The position numbers were made by a program, and so were the translations under genes. A stretch of 64,000 nucleotides of DNA from Lasioglossum baleicum (lineage: Eukaryota; Arthropoda; Insecta; Hymenoptera; Halictidae), in NCBI RefSeq assembly GCF_051020765.1, contig NC_134935.1:13207579-13271578 (forward strand), given 5' to 3'. Of the stretch, positions 45,685 through 59,548 are shown in pieces; position 1 is the first letter of the stretch, and every line of letters begins with the position of its first letter. The notes under the pieces were generated by a model. The model was not told the DNA's origin, did not search any database, and saw nothing but the letters and a program-made list of their open reading frames with translations.

Positions 45685-48657
45685 GGCCTCAGTTATTTAG
45701 CGTCGATTTTTAAACATTTGAATACGGAATTTTCTGAAAATCGAATGGCCAGCCGTGGCTGCAATACCGGTTGCATTATTGTGGAGAAAGAGGTATCGTC
45801 CCACGAAATTTCATTGAAATCGTAGGGGAGCCATGTCCGAACCATCTTCGTAAGAGGTAACGCGGATAGCTTAAGTGCCCGTCGGTCCTATAAATATCGA
45901 GAAACTATTAACGATCGTTCCGTGGTCAGCGCCGCGACCATAATGCAGTTATTTATTCAAAAACCGACGGCGCCCGGCATTTCGTATGCGGTAATGAGCA
46001 GAAGGAGACCCAGTAAATCTGCATGCGCGAACGTTAAGGGTACGTTTGCCCTGTAAATAATTCGCGGCTCCCATAACTTGACGTTGCAATGGGAAGACTG
46101 CCGGTGCTACCTAATGGAATAATAAACGAGGGAGCAATTGGAACAGTTTCATGATGTTGGCCCACTTCGGTCACTGTGTAATGCCCGCTTCTAATGCACG
46201 ATCGTATGCTTAATTCAAAAAGAAGCGACATGCATCCCTGCACCTCCATTATTCGGGCTAATATGGCCGTGAACCGGCGGACCCGAGAAAATGCTCGGCT
46301 AATGAGACACACACGAATAATGAAAGTTCCTTCTTCCCGTCTTCGTACACAGTTATATTACTTCTTCCGAAATAAATGAATTTGTAATAAATATTTACAA
46401 CAACCAATCCGTGAATTTTTATATTTCCTCTGTCCCTTTTTTTTGTTTTATAATTTAATATTAATACGTTGATCAAGTCTTTATTCTTGTACAGTCCATA
46501 AAAATCCGAAATCTTCAGTAGAATACGAAATTTTATTTATTTGTTATTATTTTTGATCTAATGACATTATTTAGTCTTATCATCCTACAATTTTAAATTT
46601 CACCTACTCAATTCTGTTATAAGTCCATTAAATGCGCAGTCCACATATCAAAAATCGTAATAATTGTATAAAGGCTATAGATTTTTCCGCTTCGGGGACT
46701 AAAAACTATTTGAAAATACTATTACTCATACGACGTATTCACTGTTCGGACTTTAATTCAAAATATTTTTTGCACAATGAACAGGGAACGTATTGTAGCA
46801 GAGGCTTTAAAATCGACTTCACAGTGGCCCGAAATTGAAAAATCACACGTTATGTAGTTTAGTACATTCGCTGATATAGCCGGAGCTTTCTATGTGTTTT
46901 TTTTTCTCTGATTAAAAGCTGTCAACGGGGCATTCGAGATAGAATACATTAGTTTGTGATTCGCAATTCGTTGCGGCAGCGACATCATAATCAACGGCAA
47001 CAATCGTTTTGTTTCATGGGCGGCGTCGTATCGAATCACGCGCATCGCTAACAATCATTTGCAGCAACAATGAACGTTGCCATCGTATTTTGTTGACCTC
47101 CGTTTCGTTCGTTATTCGATTATATCACGATGAATGCGACGCGGGGCTGTTGTTGCGCGGAAAAAGCTTTGTCGTCGGACTTCCCTGCACCGTAGTGCGA
47201 CCGCATGCAATTATGCGATCATATCAACGCCAAAATGTGACCAATTTAATGCCACGGTCCACTTTTCGACAACGCGGAACTACTCAAAGCGTTAAAACGA
47301 TTAAATAGACGAAAAAAGGAAACAGGAAGCCAATGTTCCGAATTAGCCTAGCTAATCTTTAAATCCATTCGAGGCGGAAGAGCCAATTATTCATACGTGA
47401 TGACAGCTTTTCGTGGACCACAAATGCAAATCATAGCTTCAATTATTTCACACCTAAAGCTTCTCTCTTTTTTTAATCATCTCAATGAGTTGAAAATAGC
47501 ATGTGCATCTTTTGAAACCTCGGTGGATAAAGTTATCATCTCCCTCACTATCACCAAAATTTCATACTGTTTCTTTTTAGCCCTCACTGCATAACTAGTA
47601 TATATCATAATCTGCATTTTAATGCCACTAACTCGGAATACATTTTCTTCATTTTTCCGTCACACGAGCGAGACGTGTACTGTTATACCTGTCTGCGCTG
47701 TTTTGTTCTTTTGTGTAGTTTATAAAAATTCGAGATTGTTAGCAACATATGCAATTTCAAAGAAATCATTTGGAATGGATTTTAATTGTGGATTGTCTCT
47801 ATGTAATATATTCAAATTATATAATTAATACTTCAATGCTACGTATATGTAATTATCTGAAAACATTTAGAGTGAGACAACGTTTGCAAGAAATTTTATA
47901 CAAGCCAGTTTATTATTATATTGTTTCTAATCTACTGAAATTATCGAGTCTTTAATTTTGCCTCTGATCTATGGAAAGCGTCTAGACAGGCTATCGAATC
48001 GCTCAAAAACATTACCAACGAGATAAAGTTCCATGAAACCAATTCTCCGTGCACCGTGGCCTTACGGTGCATCGTAATATGCATGTTAATGCCAGTGGGA
48101 GTGCACTTTTTTCGCACGAGAGGGAATTCAAACCAGCCGGTCGTGATGGTAGACGCGTCAATCGTACCAGCGAATGATTCGTGCGACTATGCCGTGATCC
48201 TCGTTCAGGTTTTTTCGCGACGGCGATAGAGACCGATTATTTTTGCAACGATGGCGCTTTCAACCCTCTGATCGCGAGCCGAAGGGGTGCGTGCGGCTCC
48301 AGGTAGTCGGCCTCGTTCCATCGTGCCGTGCATTCCCGAATGCATCGAATGCAACCGTCGCGTCGCGCGCGCTCGCTCGCTTTCGCCATTCGTCCTCTCT
48401 CGCGAATTACGTATCGCGAAAACACGTCCCGTCTGGAAAAGGCTGCGCTGTCGCCTTCAATTCCTAGCGGGCTTCCGCGGACCGCGTGCCGCGCGGCTGG
48501 TAATCACGGCAATTAAGCAAATGAGTTCTGCGTACGGGTACGTCGATAACGAGGGCGTCACGGCTAGGCTCGCTCCAGACAAACGGAGTGGTTTCGCGTC
48601 TCGCTACCCCCATACTCTGTCCTCCGCGTCTTTTTCTTCCATTTGTAAACGCTACCG

Positions 48658-49324
48658 CAGCCTGACCGTCGCCAACCGGGTTCGTGGTTGATACCGACAC
48701 CGCGATACTACCACCCCATCCATACAAAGTTACCCCCATCCTAGTAAAACCATCTGCAACCCCCTTGAAGATTGATATCGAGAAGCTAGAACCGTCTTTG
48801 AAGACTGAGTTGGTACTTCGTGGTGCATACTTCCTCGCAGCAGACTGGCGCATGGTCCTCCGGTTAAGTACTGGTCAAAGGCATTTTTCAATTTTTCCCC
48901 TTATCTGACCACAGTCATTGTATTTTCTTGGTATATCGTTTTTCTTCTGAGAGTTTCTTACAAAAGCATTTGTCAACCTATCTGGCCATAGTCATTTTGC
49001 TTTCTTGGTATTTGTTCTATTCTGAATTAACAGAAGAATTCTCATTAGAGAGTATCGACAGCAAAAAGTACCTTTGTATTATGAATTCTTTGTAAAAATA
49101 ATCTGATACATGTTCAAAAATTAATGGTAATGTTGGCTGTTTAGAGACGTGCTGCTCGAAGTCTTTGACCAGAGAAACGTCATGGTGGACGTCTTTTTCT
49201 TTCGTTTTCGCCAGCCTGACCGACGCCAACGGGTTCGTGGTTGATACCGACACCGCGATACTGCGATCCTACCCCGTCCCAGCCCTTTCTCACCCCCGAA
49301 GATTGATATCGAGAAGTTGGAATT
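48658..49324. repeat. Interspersed local duplications
   Basis: A segment of about 134 bp (48658-48791) recurs in shorter, rearranged form (114 bp) at 49211-49324. Shared blocks include CAGCCTGACCG, GGGTTCGTGGTTGATACCGA followed by CACCGCGATACT, and GAAGATTGATATCGAGAAG. Between them a second repeat, TATCTGRCCAYAGTCATT plus TTTCTTGGTAT, occurs at 48902-48939 and 48979-49017. The best-conserved block is open in more than one frame in both copies, but with no recognised protein. Confidence 0.8.
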
Positions 49325-50791
49325 GCCGTTGCCCTTTTATTTCTGCGGAAGCCCACGGGCCGGGCCTGTTATTTCTCCTGTTCGCGGGCGCCGATTCGGC
49401 TCGGCAATTTCGTGCTCCTTGCTGTGCACCGCGAGTCCGTAATTTCGCAATTTTGTTTCAACCTTTCCCGACGTGTCCCGGGAAGAACTTCGCCCGGCCA
49501 CCGGTCCGCTAATTATTCGACCGTTCGAAGGTTCTCCCCGGCTATGACAAAATAGAAAGAAAAGAGAGAACGCAAAACAAGAACGAAGAGAGAAAGAGAG
49601 AGTTTAATCGTCGGTGGGCGAAGAACGCGAGCAACTGTCCATTTACCTAATGCCTTTCCTGATGCTACATTCAAGAGGGGGGACAAGCGAAACGGTTGCA
49701 GCCCCGCAAAAATTAGTCCGGGACACCCTGGAGCGGGCATCGGCCGTTTCTTGCTTCCGTTCGCCAAAATGGCATAGCGTTTTCTGCTCCAAACTATGTC
49801 TTTAATGCGTGGCCACTCTCCTAAAGCGCGATGACTTCGTACGGTACATTTTGGTGTTTATTAGGGTTATGAAGACTTCCGAGGACTCGAAATTATAGGG
49901 CATCCCAAGGAATGACTGTTGGAAAAAATCTGGGACGTGTGCACACCCCCGACCTCCACGCTGCGTCCTCATTTGCCGTCGTGCAATTGCGAGGAAGTGT
50001 AATCAAGTGCTTCACTTCTTTGTTGATTTTTTCTAATTGATTTTGTAGCTGAATGTTGTGAAGGTTTTTTAGTAGTTTATAGTCTGCACATACTCCATGT
50101 TGCAGTACATAGAAATGTTGAATACAGGCTTAGATTTTTTTTTCTCTCATTCCGCCAAACCACGACGATAAGTATTAGCAGCCACAGTTTCCCAAAGAGA
50201 CCATTTGGAACCCGCCGCGCAGAGCACTCAAGGCAAAAAAAATAATTAAGAGGGACAATGAAAAAGGCAGTAAAAAATCTGGCCGTATCCGTAGTTGGCG
50301 TATGAAAGTTTAAAGAAGCAACAATAATTATTTCGCGTTAGAAAGCAAGAGCAGGAAGGAACGAGGAAAACGGCTAGCAGCCGGGGGATAAAAACGTACG
50401 AATAAAAGCAAGTCGCGCAATTAGGGATGCACAGAGAGCGGGATCCGTGTAGCGTCGCGATAAAAGTCATTGCCTCGATGCTCTGTCTGGAACGGTATTA
50501 AAAGTCTTTCCGTGGCGAATCGCGACCGTGTCGTTTCTTTTCTGAAGCTCGGCCTTCGCGACCATAAGCCACGTTCCCCGCATCCTCTGTCTCAGGCACG
50601 TCGAAATCCTCGTTTATTGTTAATTAATGCGCTTAATTGTTATTTCATGCGCAGTAAGTATGACGCATACGGTCCATTACCGGGCGGGCCGGTGTGCCGG
50701 CGAAATTGCGGGACAACCCCGTAAAAAGTATCTCTGCGAGTCGGAACCCGCGAGAAATGACTTTTTTATCGAGCTCCTCTTCTTCGGACCG

Positions 50792-50809
50792 GCGGGATGG
50801 CCATCCCGC
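50792..50809. repeat. 18-bp perfect palindrome
   Basis: GCGGGATGG followed directly by its reverse complement CCATCCCGC, in a GC-rich block. A 10-bp palindrome CGAGGCCTCG lies about 60 bp further on. Function unknown. Confidence 0.85.
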
Positions 50810-53800
50810 TTTTTCGAGGATGTAAATTTTCTTGCCGGACCCGGCCCTCGTTCCTTAACGACAAGGCCGAGGCCTCGTCATTTCGACAAGGACGAAACAC
50901 GCCCTGGCACGGGATCCTCTCGTTAAGGGAGTCTGGCTAGAGCCTCGCAAAAATCAATGCTTTCGTTTTGTATTTCTTTTGAAGCACGTGTCTTTAAAAA
51001 TATGTTCGGGTTCGTTAGAATAACGAAGTAAGATTGTTGCATTTGGTCGACGGTCCCGAATAATGTTTTTTAGCTAACAGATGACCAATCCTGACCGAAG
51101 ACCATGCCAATAGCATGGTACCCCGGGCGTCCTGTATATCAGAGACGTCCCCCGTGATCGTTCACCCATGCGAGTCCACCCGCAGCGATCCTTGCAGTAC
51201 GTCTTCCACACGAGCCTCTCGTTTTTATTGGCTTCGCGCGTTGGTAATTAATAACGGGGCGATGCCTACCGGTGGGCCGATGCGTATAACGTGCATTGGT
51301 CATGATTTATGGGAGCGTAATGAAGCCTGTTCCCTGCAGGAGCCCTCGGAGACCGGGGAAGTACGTGTGTGCGGTTGAAGGCCCCGCGGCGAAAGAGAAG
51401 CTAAGAGCAAGAGACCAGGGAGCCGAGAAGGAGGAGAACACTGAAAGATGCCCCATCCCGGGGTGCAATAACGCGTGTCCCGACTTAAGGAGGGAGATCT
51501 CCGTCTGGTAAAGATGTCTGACACTGTAGGGCGCGTATTGCCTGTCTAAAACTACCCGCCTACTTCAACCAACAACCGAAGGGGTGTCGCCGTGCGGCAC
51601 GAAACTTCGCGCGCACCAGAGTCGATCCCTTCGTCGCACCCTGCATAAATTACAAAGAGACCGACGCCTTGTTCGAGCGAAAATCTAGAATAATCAAAGA
51701 CACCACCGCTTTCGACGATCAAAATTTGCATTCTTATCGTCCTCCCCCGAAAACCGACGCGCCGCGTTTACGCGGGGGTGACTCGACACTCATCATTTTT
51801 AACCCTCGTCGTTCAAACTGAAAATTCAATGCTTGATAGCTTCTTGATCGATAATTCTGTCTGCTTCGAGTTCATCGAGTGCTGTTGCAAACGCTCGAGG
51901 AGTATATTCCTCGACACTTTAGCAGGAGTATTTACTGTATTCAATCTTACTGAAAAAGGGAATTGAGACAAAAAGATTCCGCTGAATTTTAACACCCGGT
52001 TTACGCGATACGTTGATGTGATGGAATACAATATTTTCAATTTTGAATTTTCAATTTTTGGAAGGCCGAGACTGCCGAGACTATTCCATGAGTATTTTTA
52101 GTAATCCGTAGAAAGCATGGAAACGGTAGGAGAATATTGGAACAGCTTTTTAAGCGTCACTTCACAGTGTTTTCTTCTTCGTTTTATTTACGTAGAACGT
52201 TTTAGAATATTTTAATCTGACCTTATTTCCTGACTGCAACGAAAAGCGTTGTAATTACAAAACAATTACGACACGACAATAACGGGACAACGAGAATATG
52301 GGAGAAGCTAGTTTAGACAGAGAAATTGGATAAATTTCATTGCTATGAATTCCGGGAAGCAGTATTGGGTACTGTAAACTGTTATACCCAGACTGTGAGA
52401 CAAAATTGGACGTTTGAATCCATTTAAAGTTCATTTTACTTCATTTCATTTTATTAGCCTTCTAGATGCATTTTTCGAGGAAATATTTATATACAATTCT
52501 TAACTGTCACATTGTGTTTTTATTCCAACTAATCATAAAATAATTATATTTAAGAAATTTATAAAACTGAGTCTGTACACTACGGTTCGATAAAGGGCTC
52601 TCCTCGACAAAAGTGTTCCCAGTACACTTTTTTGCTTTCCCTCGTTATGACATTTTATTCTTAATTTCCCGAGCGTGAAAACGACGAGAGGAAGAAAGAG
52701 CCACGAAACGATGCATCCCAACAAAAATTCTGTCCTCTCAGGAGGGAGCAGTCGGAAGAAATTGGACTGACTAAAATTTATGCAGGGTCGACTGGACACC
52801 ACGTCCACCGGCTTGTTTTATATTCTGTGGCCGGTCGTCGCGTGTCCCTTTTTCGTCTCTCTCCGACGACTCTTTTTAATAATTCAGAGGAACCGGGCTG
52901 CAATCGATGCTCCGTTCGTTCGAATGATACACAAGATGATACGTCGGACCTTCACCTGCCACAGCACGATTCGGAAGCGAATCGCTCGGACAGCAACTCG
53001 AAGAGGAGCGAGCGATAATTTCGCAGGTGAAGCGAGCGAACATTAACCTTTCGAGAACAACCTGGGTTGTTTTTGTCCGAACCGAAATATCGCTCTTGCA
53101 TTTCTTTCTTTTGAATATTTATTTGCTTCTATTAATACTTTAACGCAAAACGTACCACCGCCGGTCAAATGGTCAGGAAAGGAAACTTGAAAGTATTGGA
53201 AAATTCGCGTGCAGTCTTCGATAACAACTGACAAAAATAAAGCTGAAAAAATAGGTTATTATATATAAAGACTGCCTTTTTACATCCCAAAATATGTTGG
53301 TCTCTACTACGAACAGCATTCGCATGACAAATTCGTAAATATCACTAAATTCTAAAGGTGTCACAGAATCTTTAATCAACCGGGAGCTAATTTGGCTCGT
53401 AAATGAATTCTGCAGTAAACGTAAAAACTTCACGCGTTCAGTCGGGTGGTTAAGGGTCAATTTCGCGACCATCTAAATTTGCCGAATGAATGATTTGTGA
53501 GTGGAGGTCATTCTTTTTTCCCGCAGGAAATAGTGGTCCAATTCCGCGGGATTACGGCCAGACACTTGTCGCCCAGCATGAATCAGCGAACGCGCGACCG
53601 TATGTGCTATGCACACGGTCCTCTGTTGCTTCGTCACTTTGACAAAGGGTTTTGCAACGGTGAAACGCGATCGCGCGCGCGAAAAGCGTCGAGAGAGTGT
53701 AGCTGCGATCAAAATATCATTATTCCCCGTTTTACACCCTTCGGAACTCGATAATGCTTTCCCGTAATTGACTCGCCCCAATGAATGACCGCGGCACGCG

Positions 53801-54808
53801 GTACTATCGCGTCATTGTGGGTAATGACAGGATTAAAACAACGTTCCGACCAATCCGGCTGGCATTTAATTATTAGCGACGCCCCCCTTCCCTCCCTCCT
53901 TCTCTTCCACAGTTTGTGACCCGCAACCCCATTCGCGGCTTGACACCGGCTCGATTCCTGGGATGTATATTCAGAACGCAGCATTTTATTGACTGACCGG
54001 ACAATCGAGTCGCATATTTACATGCTGGAGCCGACGCGCGGCTCGCGCCCCCGTATCCTCTGTAATTGAAATTTAAAACGTCCCTAAAGCCTGGGATTAA
54101 ACCGTGCTCGCGTCGCGTTTCATCGAAGTTTCCCTTCGAGCTCCACGTTCGGGCTCTCTCGCGCGCGCCCTCTTTTCAGCTTTTCCTATTTTCCACCTTT
54201 CCTGTTCTTACGCCAGCCTTCTTTCCGCTTCACCCACTTCTTGTACATTTTGTTGTATACAATGTTGTATAATCAACGTTGCTGTAAAATGTTGTATACA
54301 TCAACCTTCTACACTTCTCAAATCCTTAGCTATTCTCGTTTCTTCTTCCCTCTTTTCTTTATCTTATCTACAAACTTTCATGAAAAATTTTTTTTTATAA
54401 AAAATCAAGGTCGGCTTAGTTCAGTCGGCTTAGATAAAGGTACTGATGGCTGGAATTAATATGTGAAACAAAACTAAATATATGTGGGTTTGTATTTCGG
54501 AGACTATCTAAACGCGAGTAGATTCGATGTGCGAATGCATGTTTAATGTGTATCCGCGGAAGGTGATTTACGTCCATTACATTTTTTGGCCGCGGAACCG
54601 TCGATCGCGAGTTGTCACCTAGCCACTGAGATAAAGAGCGGCGCGAACGATCTATGGTAAAGAGTATGTGTGTTTAGATACAGATGTGTGTTTAGACGTA
54701 TGATTGAGACAATATCGAGAGCGTGAGCGTACCATTTCAAACAAACGGAGTGCGATAAATGCGAGCGAGCGTCTTTTTTAGACGATAAATTCAATTGTAT
54801 GCCACATA

Positions 54809-55159
54809 CAGATTTGGCCGCACGGGTGGTACAACCGAGCAGGGGGTGATACTACATGTAAAAATAAGTAAAAAAAAAGGAATAACATTTTTTTCTTTGA
54901 CGCTTCGTTTTCGAGAAAATCGAGTTTGAAAATGCAGCGAATACACGTGCTATTGCATAGGGATCGTCTGACGCGTCTGACCATGATCAACCAATTCTAC
55001 TTTGCGCATATACTAAAGCACGCGAACCTGGCGGAACTTCAAACTCGATTTTCTCGAAAACGAAGCGTCAAACGAAAAAATGTTATTCCTTTTTTTTACT
55101 TATTTTTACATGTAGTATCACCCCCTGCTCGGCTGTACCACCCATCCGGCCACAACCTG
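54809..55159 (-). mobile_element. 351-bp inverted-repeat element (MITE-like), copy 2
   Basis: Same family as 9377-9721, with the core reversed: the segment containing GACGCGTCTGACCATGATCA here matches the reverse complement of the core of copy 1. The left end reads CAGATTTGGCCGCACGGGTG and the reverse complement of the right end reads CAGGTTGTGGCCGGATGGGT. Both flanks are TA, the expected duplication for a Tc1/mariner-type insertion. No transposase frame. The open frames through it are translations of the arms and core, not genes. Confidence 0.87.
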
Positions 55160-58100
55160 TATATTAAACGTTAAGACTGCATTTTGCGGTAACATTGAGC
55201 GACCGATGCTCCAATCCGAATCAGTTCAAATTCAATTCGAAGGGACAATATTCTTTCAAAATCTTTATCACGAGTCTCATACATTACAACAGGAGATAAC
55301 CCCTCAGCCATATTCCATCCATTTCTCATATCATCAAAGACGGAGACGACGGTCCCAGTTCGTCCATCCCATGAAAAGGCGTTTGACGGTCAGAATCCGA
55401 GAACATGTCCCAGAAAACGTTCGCAAAAAGATCTAGGTGACTCGTGTCCGGGTGGTTACAATCAGGATGTTCTTCGATAAAGAGCAAAGATAAGGATGAA
55501 AGAGAAAAATCTCAGGATTCAAACGTATCTTGTAGTGCTTTCAGGGCCGGAAGCTCCATTTCCCGGTGCCGCGGATCGGAGTGTCACGAGCGGCGCGGCA
55601 GCATGCGACAACGGGACAACTTTTTCGTATGCAAAGCTTCTACATTTTTGAGAGCGTCGGTCCCGGCACCGGTGGCCTAGTTCTTTTTGTGTTTTCGCCG
55701 GTTTTGCCTTCACCAGCTCGGAAGATTAGAGCCTGTTCGCGAAGGGGTTGGCCCGCAATTAACGCGCGCGTGTCTCCTCGCGCTGGTGTGTACACGCGCT
55801 GAATTCGCGCGCGGAAAGCGGACACGGGTGCCGTAGCTAAGAGACAGAAAAATAGAGGAACATGAAGAAGAAAAAAAAAAAGAAATGCCAGCGGCGACGC
55901 TAATTGCGCAATGGACGAGAGACTCTTCAGAGCCGCCGAGGCTTTCCCGCGTTCTAAGGAGACCGGAGCTGAAAAGGAAGGTGACGCCGCGGCCAGACGC
56001 GTTACCGTCCACCTTGCGGCCCACTGTGCTCGTTCCGGCTGTTTCAAGTGCTGTACATAATGTAACCGCCGGTGTAATGAAGCTTTCGTACGTTTTCCCG
56101 CGATAATCACTACTCCAGGGAGCCCTCGGACGCAGAGAGAGAAGAGCACGCCCCGTGGACAATCTGCCACCTTTGTTCCGGAGTGTACGCGGTGTCCTCC
56201 AAGGTGAATCTTCGACCGAAATCCCTGACCGTCGCCGCCGCATTGCGTTTAATAAAGTAGTATTTCCGTAAATGTCGTGTCGTCGGGTCTACCGAGTGAC
56301 AGTTCTAGTAGAGGTGCTACCCTCCGCGATTTGGGACCACTGTGCGCCGGTGATAAAAAACTTAACCACCGACCTATATTCTTCTCTTTCTTCTTCCATT
56401 TTGCTAATCTAGGCCGACTGACAGAGGGTTGCAAAGGGGTGGCGATGCCCTTGAAAGAGGATTGATCCCGTCTGTGATAAACTCGGTTGCAGTCTCCGTC
56501 GTTGTGACACGGTTCTGAATTTTTTGAAACGCGACTTTCCCTTTTTGGCGTCTCGGTTTTAGATCCAACGTTTCATCTAGTAGCGCTTTTGTTTGTTTCT
56601 GAAAACCGTTCATAATGTGGGACCAAAATAGTTTGGATTTTCTATAATTATGCTGTATCAACAGGAAGCGTAAAATGAAATCATGTTTACCCTAATTCGA
56701 TGAAGTGATAACAACGTCATTTTCTTTCATGGAAGGCCGTACAATTCTTCGTTCGTAGAAAAATGAGGATTCGCAGAAGGGTGCAAGGTTCAATATGCAA
56801 TCTTTTAATTTTCTCCTTGTTCAACTGAAACGCCGGTAATAATTTTTTGGGAGTCCCACCCCTTTTCGAAGATATTCGCCCACCGGTGTCCGCTAATTTC
56901 TTACGGGCGACTAGCACCGGCAGTTGTCGCAGCTTCAGCTGCTCCTTTCTTTCCCCCAATGAAATTATTTCCACTTACTTGTCGTGAGGGGTGATATAAT
57001 ACAGCGGCTCGAATTCTTCGTGATCTCCGGTTCGTTAAAGACGCACGAAGCTGGCAGCAACGGCAGTAATCTACTTACCGGGTAGAACGAGAGGGTAGAA
57101 ATCTGTCGTTTCGAGGGGTAGATTTCGATTAAGGAAGGTAAAATTCTGGCGGCGGTGGTCCTGGGAAACGGAGCCGGTGCGCTCGCTGTTTATATGGCAT
57201 CAAACTCACGAAAGTTAGGTCCGGGGGCGTTTAATTTAAATAGAAACATCTCGCAAGGAACTACAAACTGCTTAATTAAACGGCAACTTAGTGCCGAACA
57301 ATACGGCCTGGTGTCGTTTGCGAAAATTTCATCTAAGCCGAAATATCGCCGGGTTACGGTTAATCCGGACACGGAAAGAACGCGAGCGACGGGGGCTGTT
57401 GTGCGGTTGATGGCGGCGAAAGCGTTTTATGGTGCCGTTCGTCTCGCTCACCGGTTGCGTCTGATTTTCATTAATATTGATCATCACGGGGGCTGCTCGG
57501 TCATGCGGTTCTTGTTTGCATCCAGTTGGCCGTTTCTCGCACCTTCTCTCGCCGCGCCGCGCCGGGCCGGGCCATTCGTTCCCGCGCCGAGGCTTTCCCA
57601 CCGGTTCACATTATCTTAAGGAACGATAATTAATTTCTTTCCGTCTTACCTTAATTAATAACGTCGTCCAGAAGTCGACGACCCCGAGTCGTAATGAAAA
57701 TTTACAGCGCCGCGCCGCGCAGAGCTCTGTCCCGGGGAGCCAAGTTATCGTTTTCATCTGCGCGCGCGGGGGCAGGTTGCCGAAAAATTAGCGGAAACAA
57801 CGAGGGAAGCGGTTGATTCGATTATCAATTACGCTCTCCCGACTACTCTCGGTTAGCTCGTGCCTGTAACTAATTAGTTTTGCTGTCCCCTTCCCTGCTA
57901 CCCCAGCGTCTCTTTCCAAGTTCCTGCGATTCCGTTGCACCCGACGAATCCTGCCACGAATATTATGATCGATTGCTCGGATCCGCCGCAAACCCAGGAC
58001 ACTCTCATGACGCATAATTAGATTCTCCGTGTTTTCTTCTCCCTATACGGTGGAAATTCGACAATCTCGGCTTTCGACTAAGCGATCGAGACTCAATCTC

Positions 58101-59515
58101 GGACTCGCTAACCGTGCAATTTCAATCGGAACTTTCGCTGGACAGCTGCTCGCTCCGGCTCCTCGTATACGCATTCGCAACGATGAAATGTTTATTCCTG
58201 TGACAAACGATTTACCAATGAAATTTGCATTCGTGCCAACCGATGCGCGGTTAATGGAAAACATGCGCGCGAAATTGGACCCGCGAACCCGTTATTCCCC
58301 GTTTTCACGGATTACTCACGCTCGCTTTGCGCCGGTCGGTTAATGAATATTTAAACAACAGCCGATTGACATTTCCTTATTTTCGAAATCCTGCTAGGCA
58401 CGCTTTCGGGGCTAATCCCAGATTTTTTCTCAATAATTGACTGTTATATTCGCATTTAGACTGCTCGAGTGTTTGATCACTTGTTTCTATATTCGCATCT
58501 TCTTAAAATTTGAATGAAAGGGTTTCTGAATCGCTGAAAGCCCTGATTAAAAAGCAGATCAACGATCCCACAAAACCGGGCACTAAACCCAAGAAGTACT
58601 TCGTTGAGCTAGGAGATGTTGAGCGAGGATAGGGGATGAAATGAGGTAGCCGTTCCTGTGAAATTGAATAGTAAATCGTTTATTAGTACGAAGGTGTGAT
58701 AGTGTCTCGAGTTAGCCTTGGCCGACATTCGTGATTAGAGTGAACCTGTGATACCATAAGGTGAACGAGTGTGATAGACTTCTTCCTTCATCTTATTCTT
58801 CTTCTTTCTCTTCTTCGATTTTTTTTGTCGTTTTAGTTTCTTGTTCTTTCTTAAGTGATGTAAGAGATAGATGTTAGAGCTAGTTACCCTGTTCTGCGAG
58901 CTGGTGTTCTCCCCATCGATCGAGCCGATTTCACGTGCTCTTTATGACCACGTTAACGATTCACCGGCTTTTTCCCATCTTCTACCACTCCCTTTAGACG
59001 ATCGATCTTTAGCAACCCCTTTGTATTTCCCGCCTTGTTCACCCTTCGATTCACCCGGCCCTTTCCCGTATCATCTCACGGTCAGATTGCGACGCGGCAC
59101 GATGGAAAAGGAGAACGCCCGTGCAAGCTAACTTTCAAAAGAGTGCTACTTGTTATCTTCCGAGGTACTCTAGTGCCTATGCGATTTATTTATTTTTTTT
59201 ATCCTTTCGTTCTGTTCTCTGTTTTCTTGCCTATATCGCTAAATCGCAGCTAAAATTAGCGAGACTGTTTGTGGGGAGGAACGTCTAACCCCCGTTCTCC
59301 CGGATTCGGAAACCCAACAATAAATAAGAAATTTTCGCGACTCGTATACGCGTTCCAATCAGGGAAACGAACCTCCTCTCTTTCTCTTTTTTTGCGCGTT
59401 TCAATTTTCTCTCCACTCGTGTCGGAGCCAACCAAAACATTCGCAAGGAACACAAAAAAGAACGAAACGAAACTCTTCGGGTTTCTGCTTCGGTCGCCTC
59501 GCTCGATATTTATAA

Positions 59516-59517
59516 AC

Positions 59518-59547
<30 letters not shown>
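59516..59547. repeat. (ATA)n microsatellite
   Basis: About nine to ten ATA units. Confidence 0.9.

Positions 59548-59548
<1 letters not shown>

Noticed and set aside
51296..51524. Zinc-finger-like CPIPGCNNACPDL in a short plus-strand frame
   Set aside because: Only one possible half-finger, no His ligands at the expected spacing, and no transposon or other domain around it.
54408..54465. tRNA-like D-arm sequence GTCGGCTTAGTTCAGTCGG
   Set aside because: It resembles an A box, but no GGTTCGANNCC B box or acceptor stem follows; the match comes from a direct repeat of GTCGGCTTAG. Not called as tRNA or SINE.
55640..56243. Two overlapping frames of 176-177 codons on the minus strand
   Set aside because: GC-rich, mutually overlapping, no domain, low-complexity Phe/Leu/Ser run from a polypurine tract; likely chance.
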